A stretch of DNA of 64,000 nucleotides from Corallium rubrum (lineage: Eukaryota; Cnidaria; Anthozoa; Scleralcyonacea; Coralliidae), in contig OZ036006.1 in NCBI GenBank assembly GCA_964035015.1, forward strand, positions 7,066,789 to 7,130,788, in the 5' to 3' direction. Positions 43,163 to 54,750 of the stretch are shown one piece after another (positions within the stretch are counted from its first letter, which is position 1; every line of letters starts with the position of its first letter). Below the pieces are notes generated by a model. That model worked only from the letters and a program-made list of their open reading frames with translations, searched no databases and had not been told where the DNA came from. The position numbers and the translations under genes are program-made.

Positions 43163-45405
43163 TTATTGTGGGCAGTCTCTGTATTCTGTAGGTCTGTATC
43201 CAAGTTCTTTAGCGCACCGTCTGGGACGAACTTGATAATTTCGACCATTGAATCTATCATAACATAAGACTGGTCGCCATTGCAAATCACCATGACACTT
43301 TAGAATAAAAATAAACATAATAAGGTGCTATAAATTTGATCATTGGAAACACAGACGCGCTGAGAATCCGACACATCCTTTATCTGCTTTGGGATAATGC
43401 GTTGAGAAATATAACTGGTAATTGAGTCTGAAAATAATGGTTGTTTTGGGGTGTTGGTGGCACAGTGGTTAGCTCACATGCCTTTCACCTCTGCGACCCA
43501 GGTTCAATTCCTGCTCTCAGCAGTTATCTGATTGAAAATTTCACCTTGGCCGTATGTGAGAAGAGTGCTTCCAGTTTGACTCTACCAAACACCACAGGTT
43601 TCCTTCCGGTTTCCTCCTGTAGTGACACTGGACCAATGAGGGTGGGCCCTTACTGGACCTCTAGGGAGAACAGTTTAGATATAACTGATAGAGTTATCCA
43701 GTATAAATAAAGTTAGTTTAGTTTACTCTGGTTTCCTCCTGTAGTAACACTGGACCAATGAGGGTGGGCCCTTACTGGACCTCTAGGGAGAACAGTTTAG
43801 ATATAACTGATAGAGTTATCCAGTATAAATAAAGTTAGTTTAGTTTACTCTGGTTTCCTCCTGTAGTAACACTGGATCAATGAGAGATGGTTCTTACTGG
43901 ACCTCTAGAGAGAACAGTTTAGATATAACTGATAGAGTTATCCAGTATAAATAAAGTTAGTTTAGTTTACTCTGGTTTCCTCCTGTAGTGACACTAGACC
44001 AATGAGGGATGGTCCTTACTGGACCTCTAGAGAGAACAGTTTAGATATGACTGATAGAGTTATCCAGTATAAATAAAGTTAGTTTAGTTTACTCTGGTTT
44101 CCTCCTGTAGTAACACTGGATCAATGAAGGATGGTCCTTACTGGACCTCTAGAGAGAACAGTTTAGATATAACTGATAGAGTTATTATCCAGTATAAATA
44201 TAACGTAGTTTAGTTTTTGCATAGAAATGTATGAAGGTACAGAAATAAAACGAACCAGACACAGTGCATGCACTGAATGATTCCGCACGAACGAACGAAC
44301 GAACGAACGAACGAACGAACGAACGAACGAACGAACGAACGAACGAACGAACGAACGAACGAACGAACGAACGAACGAACGAACGAACGAACGAACGAAC
44401 GAACGAACGAACGAACGAACGAACGAACGAACGAACGAACGAACGAACGAACGAACGAACGAACGAACGAACGGACGAACGAACGAACGAACGAACGAAC
44501 GAACGAACGAACGAACGAACGAACGAACGAACGAACGAACGAACGAACGAACGAACGAACGAACGAACGAACGAACGAACGAACGAACAGGATATAAAGC
44601 GCTGCATGCTAACTCGTGTGACTCATTGGGGCACCGCAATTGAATTGCAGTTTAAGAAACTGACAGTCTGATATGGTCTGACTTGGTCAATTCTGAAACT
44701 GTCGTCACGGTTATTAAAAAAAATACGAAAATTTACTGCAACAGACTATGAAAGGTTGAAGTGTACCAGCGCTGCAACGCTGACTCTTAAAGATATAGTT
44801 TTTAACCATGCATGTAGTAAAAAATCGGACTTTTTAAATTTATATTTATAAGTTATTTTACCTGACCCCAATTTCTTATGACCCATCTCAGATCACGCTT
44901 CTCTCCTATATACAACAAACAAAATGTAAGTTGTGCTCGTATAATGGCAGTACGTTATGCTCAAAAATAAAACAAGTCAGTCTATAAGACAACAATGGTC
45001 TTACAATTCATTAATAGTTATACTTTTAGTTGTAAGTTATGGCCAAATTCATTGTTTTACCACTGTCCTTACTAATCATACCTGTTCTTTCTTGTTTTGT
45101 GGGAGAAGGGGAACGTTCTGAAAAGAGGTAATGAAGGAACTGATTTTAACAAATTGTTGGTTGGTTAGTTGTTTGGTTGATTTGTTGGTTATTTGGTTGA
45201 TTGGGTGGTTGATTGGGTGGTTGGTACCAGTTGATTGGTTAGTTGTTTGTTTGTTTGGTTGGTTGGTAGGTTGATTGGTAATTGGTTGGTTTATTGTTGG
45301 TTGGTGAGTTGGTTGGTTGGTTGGTTGGTAACTGGTTGGTTGGTTATTTTTGGTTGATTATATGGTTGGTTGGTTGGTTGGTTGGTTGGTTGGTTAGTTG
45401 GTTGG

Positions 45406-45476
<71 letters not shown>

Positions 45477-46803
45477 GTTGGTAAGTTGATTGGTAATTGG
45501 TTGGTTCGTTCGTTATTTGGTTAATTGGTTTATTATTATTTGGTTGGATTGGTTTATTGTTGGTTGGTGAGTTGGTTGGTTATTTCTGATTGATTACATG
45601 GTTGGTTGGTTGGTTGGTTGGTTGGTTGGTTGGTTGGTTGGTTGGTTGGTTGGTTGGCTGGTTGGTTGGTTGGTTGGTTGGTTGGTTGGTTGGTTGGTTG
45701 GTTGGTTGGGGTTGGTTGGTTGGTTGGTTGGTTCGTTGGTTGGTTGGTAAGTTGGTTGGTAAGTTGGTTCGTAAGTTGATTGGTAACTGTTGGTTGGTTC
45801 GTTATTTGGTTAGTTGGTAAATTATTAGTTGGTTGGGTTGGTTGATTGCATGCTTGGTTAATTCGGAGTGGTGAATTGCGTATTTTTAATAAAAGTGCAA
45901 TCATCTTCAGCTTACTTTTACAGAAGTTGCAGCTTTTAGCGCAATTTATTTCCATAAATAAACGACTATAGTTACAATAACCACGATGTTCTCGAACGTA
46001 AAAATCACAAAGTTCATCCCCGTACTTGTTCCAACACTCTGTTGAGAGAAAAACCAAACTGACAAATACGCCTAAAACTTATAATTAACATAACCTTGTA
46101 TATAGTATTATGACCATTTACAGACGCCCTTCATTTAGTCAACTATCAGAAATCCACCAGCGGCATTTTTAACTAGTCAACTATTTACAAAACTCGACCT
46201 TACGAGCAGCAGCAGCACAACATCAGGATATATACCTTTGTTTGTTCGTTCGTGATTTTGTCGTCTATCCTTTTCTTGTCGACATGTTATTCCTCCTTGA
46301 ATGCCGTCTGTCTCTTCTTCGTCTGTATCGGGATCTTCTCCTTCTCCTGTTTTAAATCCATCAACGTTTCCATTTTTCACTGAGGGATCTGAAACACATA
46401 ACTACAACATCGATTGATGTCCTCATGTCCGTTTAATTTGCTATCGAGAAAAGGAAATTGAAATTCTCATTCTTATAAAGTATCTCATTTTTTCTGGCTT
46501 TCAGTAGCTATAAATGTAATCCTTCTTGTATTTCATCATTACTTTTCGACGACTTTATTATATCTTATAGGGATTTTTGTAAAATAATTTTTTTGAGGGT
46601 AGGAATGTATATATAATATATAATATATAATATATAATATATAATATATAATATATAATATATAATATATAATATATAATATATAATATATAATATATAA
46701 TATATAATATATAATATATAATATATAATATATAATATATAATATATAATATGTAATATATAATATATAATATATAATATATATTTATATAATATATAAT
46801 ATA

Positions 46804-46855
<52 letters not shown>

Positions 46856-49800
46856 GAACAAAGAGTCTGTCGAACGTTAGATGTGATTAGTTATTAGTCA
46901 ACTTAATGTCAAGGGAGACATTGGAGAAAGCTGAGAAGCGAAATGTACCGGATAGCTTTTGTGCCGGCACGAAACTAGACTCGGATATAGGTGTTCTGTT
47001 CATACACAAAACGCCTGTTCTGGCGCACGTTTCTTAACTCCAGCTTGGTAAAGATGGCTTACCCCTAGGGACTACATTCCTAACGTAGTCATCAACAAAG
47101 CCAATGTTGCCACGAGGGTGAAATCGAGCTACGGTGATGACGCCATAACGACGACTAACCGCTGTTGCTATGCCAACCTTGACAGTTCCTTTCCAAACCA
47201 ACTATATAAAGTTAAAACAGAAGTAGCTAATTAAATCACCACCACCATCATCATCATCACCACCACCACACAATCAAAATTCATCATCACCACCATCATC
47301 AAAATTCATCATCACGATTAGTATCATCACTATCACCACCAGTATCATCACCACCACAACCATCATCATCAAAATTCATTATCACCATCATTATCATCAC
47401 TATCACCATCATCAACGGCTATCACCACCATCATCATCACCACCACCATCATCAAAGTTCATTATCACCATCATTATCATCACTATCACCACCATATCTC
47501 ACCATCATCTCCACCATCACCATCACCATCACCATCACCATCACCATCATCTCCATCATCACCATCACCATCACCATCACCATCACCATCACCATCACCA
47601 TCACCATCACCATCACCATCACCATCACCATCACCATCACCATCACCATCACCATCACCATCACCATCACCATCACCATCACCATCACCATCACCATCAC
47701 CATCACCATCACCATCACCATCACCATCACCATCACCATCACCATCACCATCACCATCACCATCACCATCACCATCACCATCACCATCACCATCACCATC
47801 ACCATCACCAACACCATCACCATCACCAACACCATCACCATCCCATCACCATCACCATCACCATCACCATCACCACCACCATCACCACCACCACCACCAC
47901 CACCACCACGATCATCACCATCAACGGCCATCCCTATCATCACTGGTACCACCACCACCACCATCACCACAATCATAATTATCACCCCAGTACCATTACT
48001 AGCACAATCCCTAAAATTACCATGACCACCATCACTACCATCCACCATCATTATTACCATTATCAATTACTGTTCTACTCAGACATTATTCTTCAAACCT
48101 GGGTGAAGTGCAACACTTGTCTTTGTCCATCAACAGAGTATCCAGTTTTGTAATTGTAATACTTAGACTCATTGTACCACGTTTCAATACTAGTCCGGCA
48201 TGCATAGCAGTCTCTTTTTGGCGGGAACGTACGACATTTCTTTTCAGGTGGTGACAAATACGCCACGGCCTCCCCCTGATTTAGTTTCTCAATGCCCTCG
48301 AAATCATTCTCCAGGGCGCCATTTTGTGCCAAGTGATCAGCCCAGTTCTGCGCATTATACTGTAAACCAGCGTTCCATCGTAGAGGAAGAGCATCATGTT
48401 GCTTTCGATATTTGTTTATTTCTACCAAACAATCCATGAAAAACGCATCAGGAACACCTGAAACATGAAAATAAAAAGCGAATAGGTTAGCTCTTTTTTG
48501 GGCAGCATTATATATATACGACTTTTACACTGACTAAAGCCGCAAACCATTTTACTCATCGCACGAAGAATCCACCAACAATTGATACCGACATAGAGAT
48601 TGATACCGACATAGAGTAATGTACGTACCGCGACATGGTATTTTACAGTCAACATGGAAATACCTTCCCACTTCTACTTCTGTAGTTGGTTGTGTATTAC
48701 TCTATTTCTGTATAGTTGCTACTGAAGTATGAGGGAAATTTTTGTCAAAAAATGTGACTAAAAAGTACAATTTAGCTTTCATGGAATTTAATCATAATTT
48801 AACGAATGTTTCTCCCAAATCGATACCAACAAACAAATATAAATCAAGAATAAGCGACTTTTATCACTAGATTTTTCTCACGTTTCAGTAGCGGTCACAG
48901 AAATACAGTAATAAACAACAAACTAGAGAAGCGGAGGGAAGGTATTTCCATTTGGACTGTAAATCTCATATTTAAATTTCGTGCAGTTAATTTGATTCAG
49001 TCAACGCTCGAAACTGGAATTTGGTCAGTTTAATTGCAGGTTCACAATACAAGTTATTTGCCTATTCTAATTTAGGTCGTCTATTTTGATTTAATTCTAA
49101 GTAAAGAGAAACTTTTTACCGGTAGTGGCAGGCAACCAAATTTTGCTTATTCATAATGTTATTCACCTTGCTCCCTTATTATACAGTACATTAGTACCTC
49201 GTTCATTGTGTCGGAAAAACAGTCATTAAAGCACATCAGTATGTTAAATTACAAAGACAAAATATGGGGAGTAGCTAATGGTCGTGGGTCGTGGGTCGTG
49301 CATGGGTAAAATGTCGTGGGTCGTGGGTAGAAAGTCGTGGGTCTTGATTTTTTCCAAACGCACACGGCGTTTCCGCGGACATATTTAAATGCAATTACTA
49401 ATATTTCGAAAACTATAGCTTAAAACAACACAAAATGTAGCGAGAATGATCGGAAACGCCATGTGCGTTTACAATATATTGCTCTGCATGACGTTCGTAA
49501 AGTTTGTGCAGTTCTAAGCAAAACGTTCCAAAATATCAGCTTCCGATTAAACAAGTTTCAGAGTCACTTAGCTCACTCAGGCGGTTGGTTCTATAATAGC
49601 ATGGAAACGCGGGTTTCAAATTTAACTCACCCGTGACCCGTCGATATCTCCGTAAATGCGTATGTAGTAGCGATTTTGATTCACCTTTAAATTATTTAGT
49701 ATAATCGTATTCTTTTAATATTGATGTTGATAATACTTCTGATTGTAATATTTAATGTTTTTGATTACTCTTGACAATGCAATCAACTTCGCCAAGTTTG

Positions 49801-51315
49801 TGCGAAATCCACTTCCCCCGAATAGCTATTCAATTTATTCAACTTCAATAATACAACTTCTATAATTTATTCACAATTTTTGGGAAAAATCACGATCCAC
49901 GACTTTTTATCCACGACCCACGACATTTTACCCACGACTCACGACCCACGACCATTAGCTACTCCCGGACCCCAAAATATGAAGCACAACCTAGGGTTCC
50001 ACACTCATGCAGAGTCTTAATAGTTTCCTTTAAGTTCGTTCTCAAGTTGGTCGGGCTCAAAACATGGCGAATATGAATAATTTAAAAAATTACTGGTCCA
50101 CCATGCATGCTAAAAAACATGAACAAATCACAGGGAAAAATGTGCGTTCATTTGTTCAGTGGCTGAAGAGATAAGGGCAAAGAACAGATCTGACGGAAAT
50201 ACGTCGAGTGTTTAATCCGGCTGTAAGTCTTTCTTACAGGAATCAGTTTGTTTTTCATCACAAACATGCCTCAATATATGGTCATTATTAATTAACTCTA
50301 TTAAACTTAAATTAATTAACTCTATTAAACTTAAATTAATTTGACAGTGGTGTGGCGTAGAGTTTTTCAATGTTAGTTACCACCTGTATGTGGACTGCTA
50401 CCATTCATAAACTGTATAATCACGAGTTGTTAAAAAGGAATACTTAAACATTTCACATGATTAATTGGACTAGCTCAGCGTTTTTTGTCATCTTTTTGCT
50501 CAAACGCGCCGTTAAAAGACTGAAGTAACGTTTTATACGGACAGTTTTTCAGAGGCTTTATTGGCTGGGCTTAAGTAGGACTGAGGACTTAGGTGGTTTG
50601 TCTTATTTTTCCAGTATAAACGACTGTAATATTGCTTCCAAATTACACTACATGTACAGTTGTCTACACTTCGCACAAAGCTGATGTTCTGTAGAGCGCA
50701 TTTTTAAACAACATCATTTCTCCAAAGACATTGCCAAAGTGTTAAAATAACTCCATAACTAGTACGTACTATATCTTTGATGAGAAATTATATCAGACCA
50801 GATGTAAAGAGAAAACGTTGTAATCATAAGTGAAGGTAATCTCTTGGCATTAAGATATGTTGATACAGTTCACTGGTTCCGTTCAAAGATAAGTCAACAT
50901 GTTAGCATCTTGATTTGGGACACTCCGCAATCAGTATACTAAGAACCCGTTTACACGATGCCGGTACAATTTGAAAACGGAACAAAATGATGCCGGTATG
51001 CAAATACGTACAACATATAACATTTCATGTTATTTTAGTGCCGGTATCCCGTAAACGCAAGGTCCAAACGGCACGATTTTGTTCCATTTTCAATTGTACC
51101 GGCATCGTGTAAACGGGGTCTAAGCCGTGCTCGCGTATGATGGTAACGTAATGGGGCTGACCAATTGACCAAATATAGGAGCATGATTTGGGTTGATCGG
51201 TATTTGAAATTATTAAATGAAGTGTATTGCCCTTACCGTGGTATATCCTGTTCAATGTATTACAGTAGGTCACGTTGAAACAAACCAGAAAGAGAAAAGT
51301 AAATGATCGCCACAT
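43163..51315 (-). CDS. Secreted CAP (GAPR-1-like) protein with ShK and TSP1-like C-terminal modules (355 aa)
   Basis: Eight exons in transcript order: 51315-51237, 48457-48099, 47201-47063, 46388-46236, 46038-45916, 45117-45082, 44905-44862 and 43297-43163. Signal peptide (1-18, [17 protein letters not shown]), then a CAP domain (30-192): [43 protein letters not shown] across an intron, [12 protein letters not shown]. The arrangement is closest to the GAPR-1 branch. The usual first His of the CAP tetrad is replaced (GALEND). An acidic linker (193-243, [11 protein letters not shown]), an ShK module (244-284, six Cys) and a 60-residue end with [22 protein letters not shown] resembling TSP1 follow. 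The stop overlaps an AATAAA. Extracellular; molecular role unknown. An ATG ten codons upstream (51345) is also in frame. Confidence 0.85.
43440..44215 (+). mobile_element. tRNA-derived SINE, family T, with five tandem 3' units
   Basis: The head has TGGCACAGTGGTTAGCTCAC (A box) and CAGGTTCAATTCCTGC (B box). The 3' part (GGTTTCCTCCTGTAGTAACA...AAATAAAGTTAGTTTAG) is then repeated about five times with a period near 123 bp, units differing by point changes. Confidence 0.8.
44283..44590. repeat. (CGAA)n microsatellite, about 75 units
   Basis: Nearly pure, with one ACGG variant near 44474. Open in several frames on both strands only because of the repeat. Confidence 0.97.
45150..45850. repeat. (GGTT)n imperfect microsatellite in the CAP-ShK gene
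   Basis: TTGG/GGTT runs with TTAG and TTCG variants lie in the intron between exons 45916 and 45117. The ShK exon stays open into it in the coding strand, but a donor at 45915 ends the exon first. Confidence 0.95.
46605..46855. repeat. (TATAA)n then (TA)n array
   Basis: Perfect ATATAAT-type repeat followed by dinucleotide TA. It lies in an intron of the CAP-ShK gene. Confidence 0.97.
47235..47960. repeat. (CATCAC)n/(CAC)n array in an intron of the CAP-ShK gene
   Basis: The pure CATCAC hexamer run at 47515-47815 is flanked by degenerate CAT/CAC triplets. It separates the two CAP exons. Confidence 0.97.
48646..48961. mobile_element. MITE, TTACAGTC ends
   Basis: TTACAGTCAACATGGAAATA at the left and the inverse of TTACAGTCCAAATGGAAATA at the right. 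The truncated relative is 23513-23785. Confidence 0.82.
49267..49976. mobile_element. Foldback element built of GGGTCGTG motifs
   Basis: GGAGTAGCTAATGGTCGTGG then tandem GTCGTGGGTC at the left; the inverse (GACCCACGAC repeats, CCATTAGCTACTCC) at the right. The centre includes a second inverse pair (CGGAAACGCCATGTGCG and CGCACACGGCGTTTCCG). No ORF. Confidence 0.78.
50946..51118. mobile_element. MITE, CCCGTTTACACGATG ends
   Basis: CCCGTTTACACGATGCCGGT and its inverse at the right (ACCGGCATCGTGTAAACGGG), with inner GGAACAAAATG inverted. It lies in intron 1 of the CAP-ShK gene, about 120 bp downstream of exon 1. Confidence 0.82.
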
Positions 51316-53160
51316 TGTTGGAAAATTCGTCCAAACTTCTAACAAGTTTTATTCTTATATATTAGTTGTTCAGAATCTTCACCGTGTGTATCAGTTGTTG
51401 ACCGTTTGCCAAATTGGTTTAAGAACGACAATTATTCAAGTTCTCTTTAACCTAAACAAATCAAAACAGATCATGAATGAATAATGCAAATGATTATCTT
51501 TATTAATCATTATACGCAGGAAATATATTCAATAGAAAGTGTAAAGTTATTCGTTCATAATGATTGATGAATCAGAGAAGCGTCAAAATGAATTAACAAA
51601 CGCATTCTAATAACTTGATTAGTTTAATAAGAAACTTCAAAGTAAAACCACACAAAACTATTTTAATAACAACTTTCAACGCAACATGTTGCCGCAGGCC
51701 CGCAACAAACTTTCTCAAAAATCCTAAATGCATGACTCATCAGTTTTGTTGTGACAATATGTTGTCATGGCAATCGTTGTTATGCAAATCTTCCCGACTA
51801 TAACATCATTCGTACTCACTAAGTGAATCCAATCCAAGTATTAAAACTAACTCGTCGGCAATGCAGTCATATCTTAGCGTGCACTTCAATGAACGTGCAC
51901 TCCAATAAACGTGCACTCTAATGAATTAACGTGCGCTCAAATTAATGTACTAAAGGTTTAGTTCAAAACGCTTGATTATTCTCTAAAATCTCATCAGTTC
52001 ACCATCTTTGTGGATCAGTTTTGTATGCCTCATTACACTGTACTGTCGACTCAATACACTCAGTATATACTTTTGTAAATCAGTACTTTCACATACACTC
52101 AATCCAAAACAACAAACTTGGCCAAACATATTTGATATTGCCTATTTTATTTTAAATAATTACACCCAAGAATGATCTTGAAGATTCAAGACGTTGCGCA
52201 TTGTATAAATATGGCGTCAGTTCTGCTTGAAACATACCAACTGAAGTGATCACTTAATGCTTGCTGTCTATCTGTGAGAGTTAACTTCCTGGTTATGCTT
52301 GTATACACATTCCGCAAAAACTTGCCCGCAATGACAACAGCATGTAACACACGTCAAACTGACCCAAGCGGTCAAACTGCATATAGTGCTCTATGGAAAC
52401 AGTAACGACATGATCAAAGAAGATGTCAAATCACTCCAAAATCACTCCAATCTAAGTCACTCCGATCTAAGTCACTCCAGTCGGTAAATTTAGCGAGCTA
52501 AACTCAAAGTTTTTCTCAACTCTCAAACGACAACTTGTGCACGCGACAAGAACTGAGAAAACGCTACCGTAACCCAAACTAAACATCCTAAACAAACTAA
52601 TGCACAAATAAAAGTGGACGGTGTGCTGCGAAGGCAGTGTTGAAATACAAATCGAAATATAGTTAGTTTCCAACGTTAGTCGAATGGTTGCAACGGGTGA
52701 CGGATAATTAGGGTTCAATTCCGGAGAGGGAGCCTGAGAAACGCGGCTACCACATCCAAGGAAGGCAGCATAAATCAGCCAACTCTGAAACAGGGAGGTA
52801 GTGACTAGCCTGGCGTGCAGACTATATATTTGAGTAGTAGTGACAAAAAATAACATTCAGGGCTTTTCAAGTCTTGTAATTGGAATGAGTACAATTTAAA
52901 TCTCTTAACGCTCTCTGACGAAGGGCCTTCGCTCGAAGCGTTGGAAAACTGCGTTCAATATTTTCGCCAGTACTCTAACCTTACTATATTTCGATTTGTA
53001 ACTAATACACAAGCTCTTTCAAAGTCACAGCTCATTAAATAAGTTATACATGTTTACTTATTGCATTGTCTCTCTGTAAACGGAAAAATGTTTTCTTCAA
53101 AATATATTACTGATCAGGAAAAATTGCAAGAGTGCAATACAGTGATTTCCTGAATACCGA
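51316..53160. other. Intergenic region, no gene seen
   Basis: It includes four near-tandem ACGTGCACTC motifs (51885-51950), repeated TCACTCC motifs (52430-52480), and a foldback-family copy split between 52615-52680 and 52905-53000. Confidence 0.55.
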
Positions 53161-53304
53161 CTAGCTGCGCCAATGTGCTCTGACTACAGTTAAAATGACC
53201 AAGAGGACACTAAATATTAGTATACTGCTTACTATTACGTCCAATGCTTTTCTTGTTTTGTTGGTAGTCTTCTTAGTTTTTCTAAGTTCCTCACTGAACT
53301 TTTG
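53161..53304 (-). CDS. Orphan last exon: single-TM C-terminus (47 codons)
   Basis: It is preceded by a strong acceptor (TTTCTTCTCTTCTAG) and reads QKFSEELRKTKKTTNKTRKA, then a hydrophobic segment VIVSSILIFSVLLVILTVV, and ends RAHWRS with a stop. The layout (charged helix, TM, short lumenal tail) suggests a tail-anchored or type II protein. No upstream exon is secure. A candidate start near 54570 (MDHSKNL) would join in frame only with a weak donor. Family not recognised. Confidence 0.45.
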   Translation of the reverse strand, partial: QKFSEELRKTKKTTNKTRKALDVIVSSILIFSVLLVILTVVRAHWRS

Positions 53305-54750
53305 CTAGAAGAGAAGAAATAAACAACGAAGATATAGTCACTGAGTAAAGTAAAGTATATCGGCTTCACTTGCGTGATTACGCACTAAGTCCGTCACTCC
53401 TTTCAGACCATTAAAGTACTTTGTTTACAATGATTCTAGTAATGTTGTCCCACTGTCTAGCTAATTACTAAAAAAACCGTAGACTAAAGTTTCTTCAGCC
53501 GATTTATTTTAACAAGACCTGTCAATCATTTATTATACATTGTAAAAGTCAATAAAATAACTTCTATAATAAAATCTAGACTAAACAATGCGGCAATAGT
53601 AATCAATACACAACAGGAACTTATATTGATTTAGCCATCAGTGCTTTTAAAAGGGAAAAGTTTCTTATAGTTGTAATTTAACTGCCGCCTCTCTGGCAAT
53701 TTTTGGGTAGAAGTATGCCGCTGTGACCTCAAAATCTTGACCCTATACCCCAGCGCTAAAAAGATGATTTTCTATACCATATCCCAGACGTAAACTAAAA
53801 AAAATTCAATACCCTCAATAGACAATTCAGACCACAATAGACAATTTGTATTCCCAATCCCAGAACCCGGAGCTCGAAAACCAAACCTCATAGTGTGGCA
53901 CATAGCCGTATCTCTTATATACCAGAGTACCCCCCGAGGTTTAGTCATCCTGTGCAACCCTAAGATACCTCCATACGGTTGCGAGACAGTTACATGCAAA
54001 ATTGCAGCATGTATACAAGACCTCCTAGTTTACTTTCGAGCTTATAATATATGATACTAACATTACTAATATAAGCCATTGAACTAATCAAACGTCGAAC
54101 AATTTTTCTAACTAGAACTAACTACAGAACTACTGAAAACATAAGATATTTATAATAAATCTGTAATAGTTTCGGTTCAAACAAGAAAGAAACCGACGTT
54201 CTGAAATATCTCAAGTCCAAACCTTATAAAGCTTTAGTTTTTCTTTATACTCTATTATAATATTCCTTCGTCATATTTGAGAAAAAACTTTCCATTTCCA
54301 TATCATGCCGATTATGAATTAGACCGCGGCATATCCAATATCGGAGTGTGTCAAAAACTAGAGTATTGCGTGGGAAGTGTTTTGGACAGAGCAAAGTGAA
54401 AAGATGGTAAATTGCCAATATTTTTTTTTAAAACAAAATATTTACGCTCTGATGAGAGCCCTTCATTAGAGTAAAATCATATTTTCTAACTTTACGTCAG
54501 TATTTCATTCCTAAAACTCTCGCCTGCAATTCACTAAGTTTTTGCTGTGGTCCATCGACAATATCGCCGTCTCAATGTGGTGCCAGCTTGACTACTTTAA
54601 ATACCAGGAATGTTTTCGTAGTCGCGCGGTTCCTTTATCAGCGGTTAAAACACCAGAAAAAAGACTCGTCTATTACCCAAAAAGTCGCCGGCATTATTCT
54701 CAAAATCCATTTATAATTCAAGTATAATAGGCGTTATTTGACTACATTTT
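53305..54750. other. Intergenic region with dispersed repeats
   Basis: 53690-53945 is an uninterrupted copy of the repeat that hosts the 5S-derived SINE near 31130. 54355-54490 resembles 41460-41640. A 61-codon plus-strand frame ends at 54727 just before the GGAA array; not recognised. Confidence 0.5.

Noticed and set aside
44163..44671. FVRS/NERT repeat frames
   Set aside because: Pure (CGAA)n translation on either strand.
47452..48066. MVMVMV frame of 204 codons
   Set aside because: Translation of the CATCAC array. The neighbouring CAP exon ends at 48099 with a donor.
52467..52856. 129-codon minus-strand frame
   Set aside because: It runs through a foldback-family copy, has no domain and no supporting splice context.
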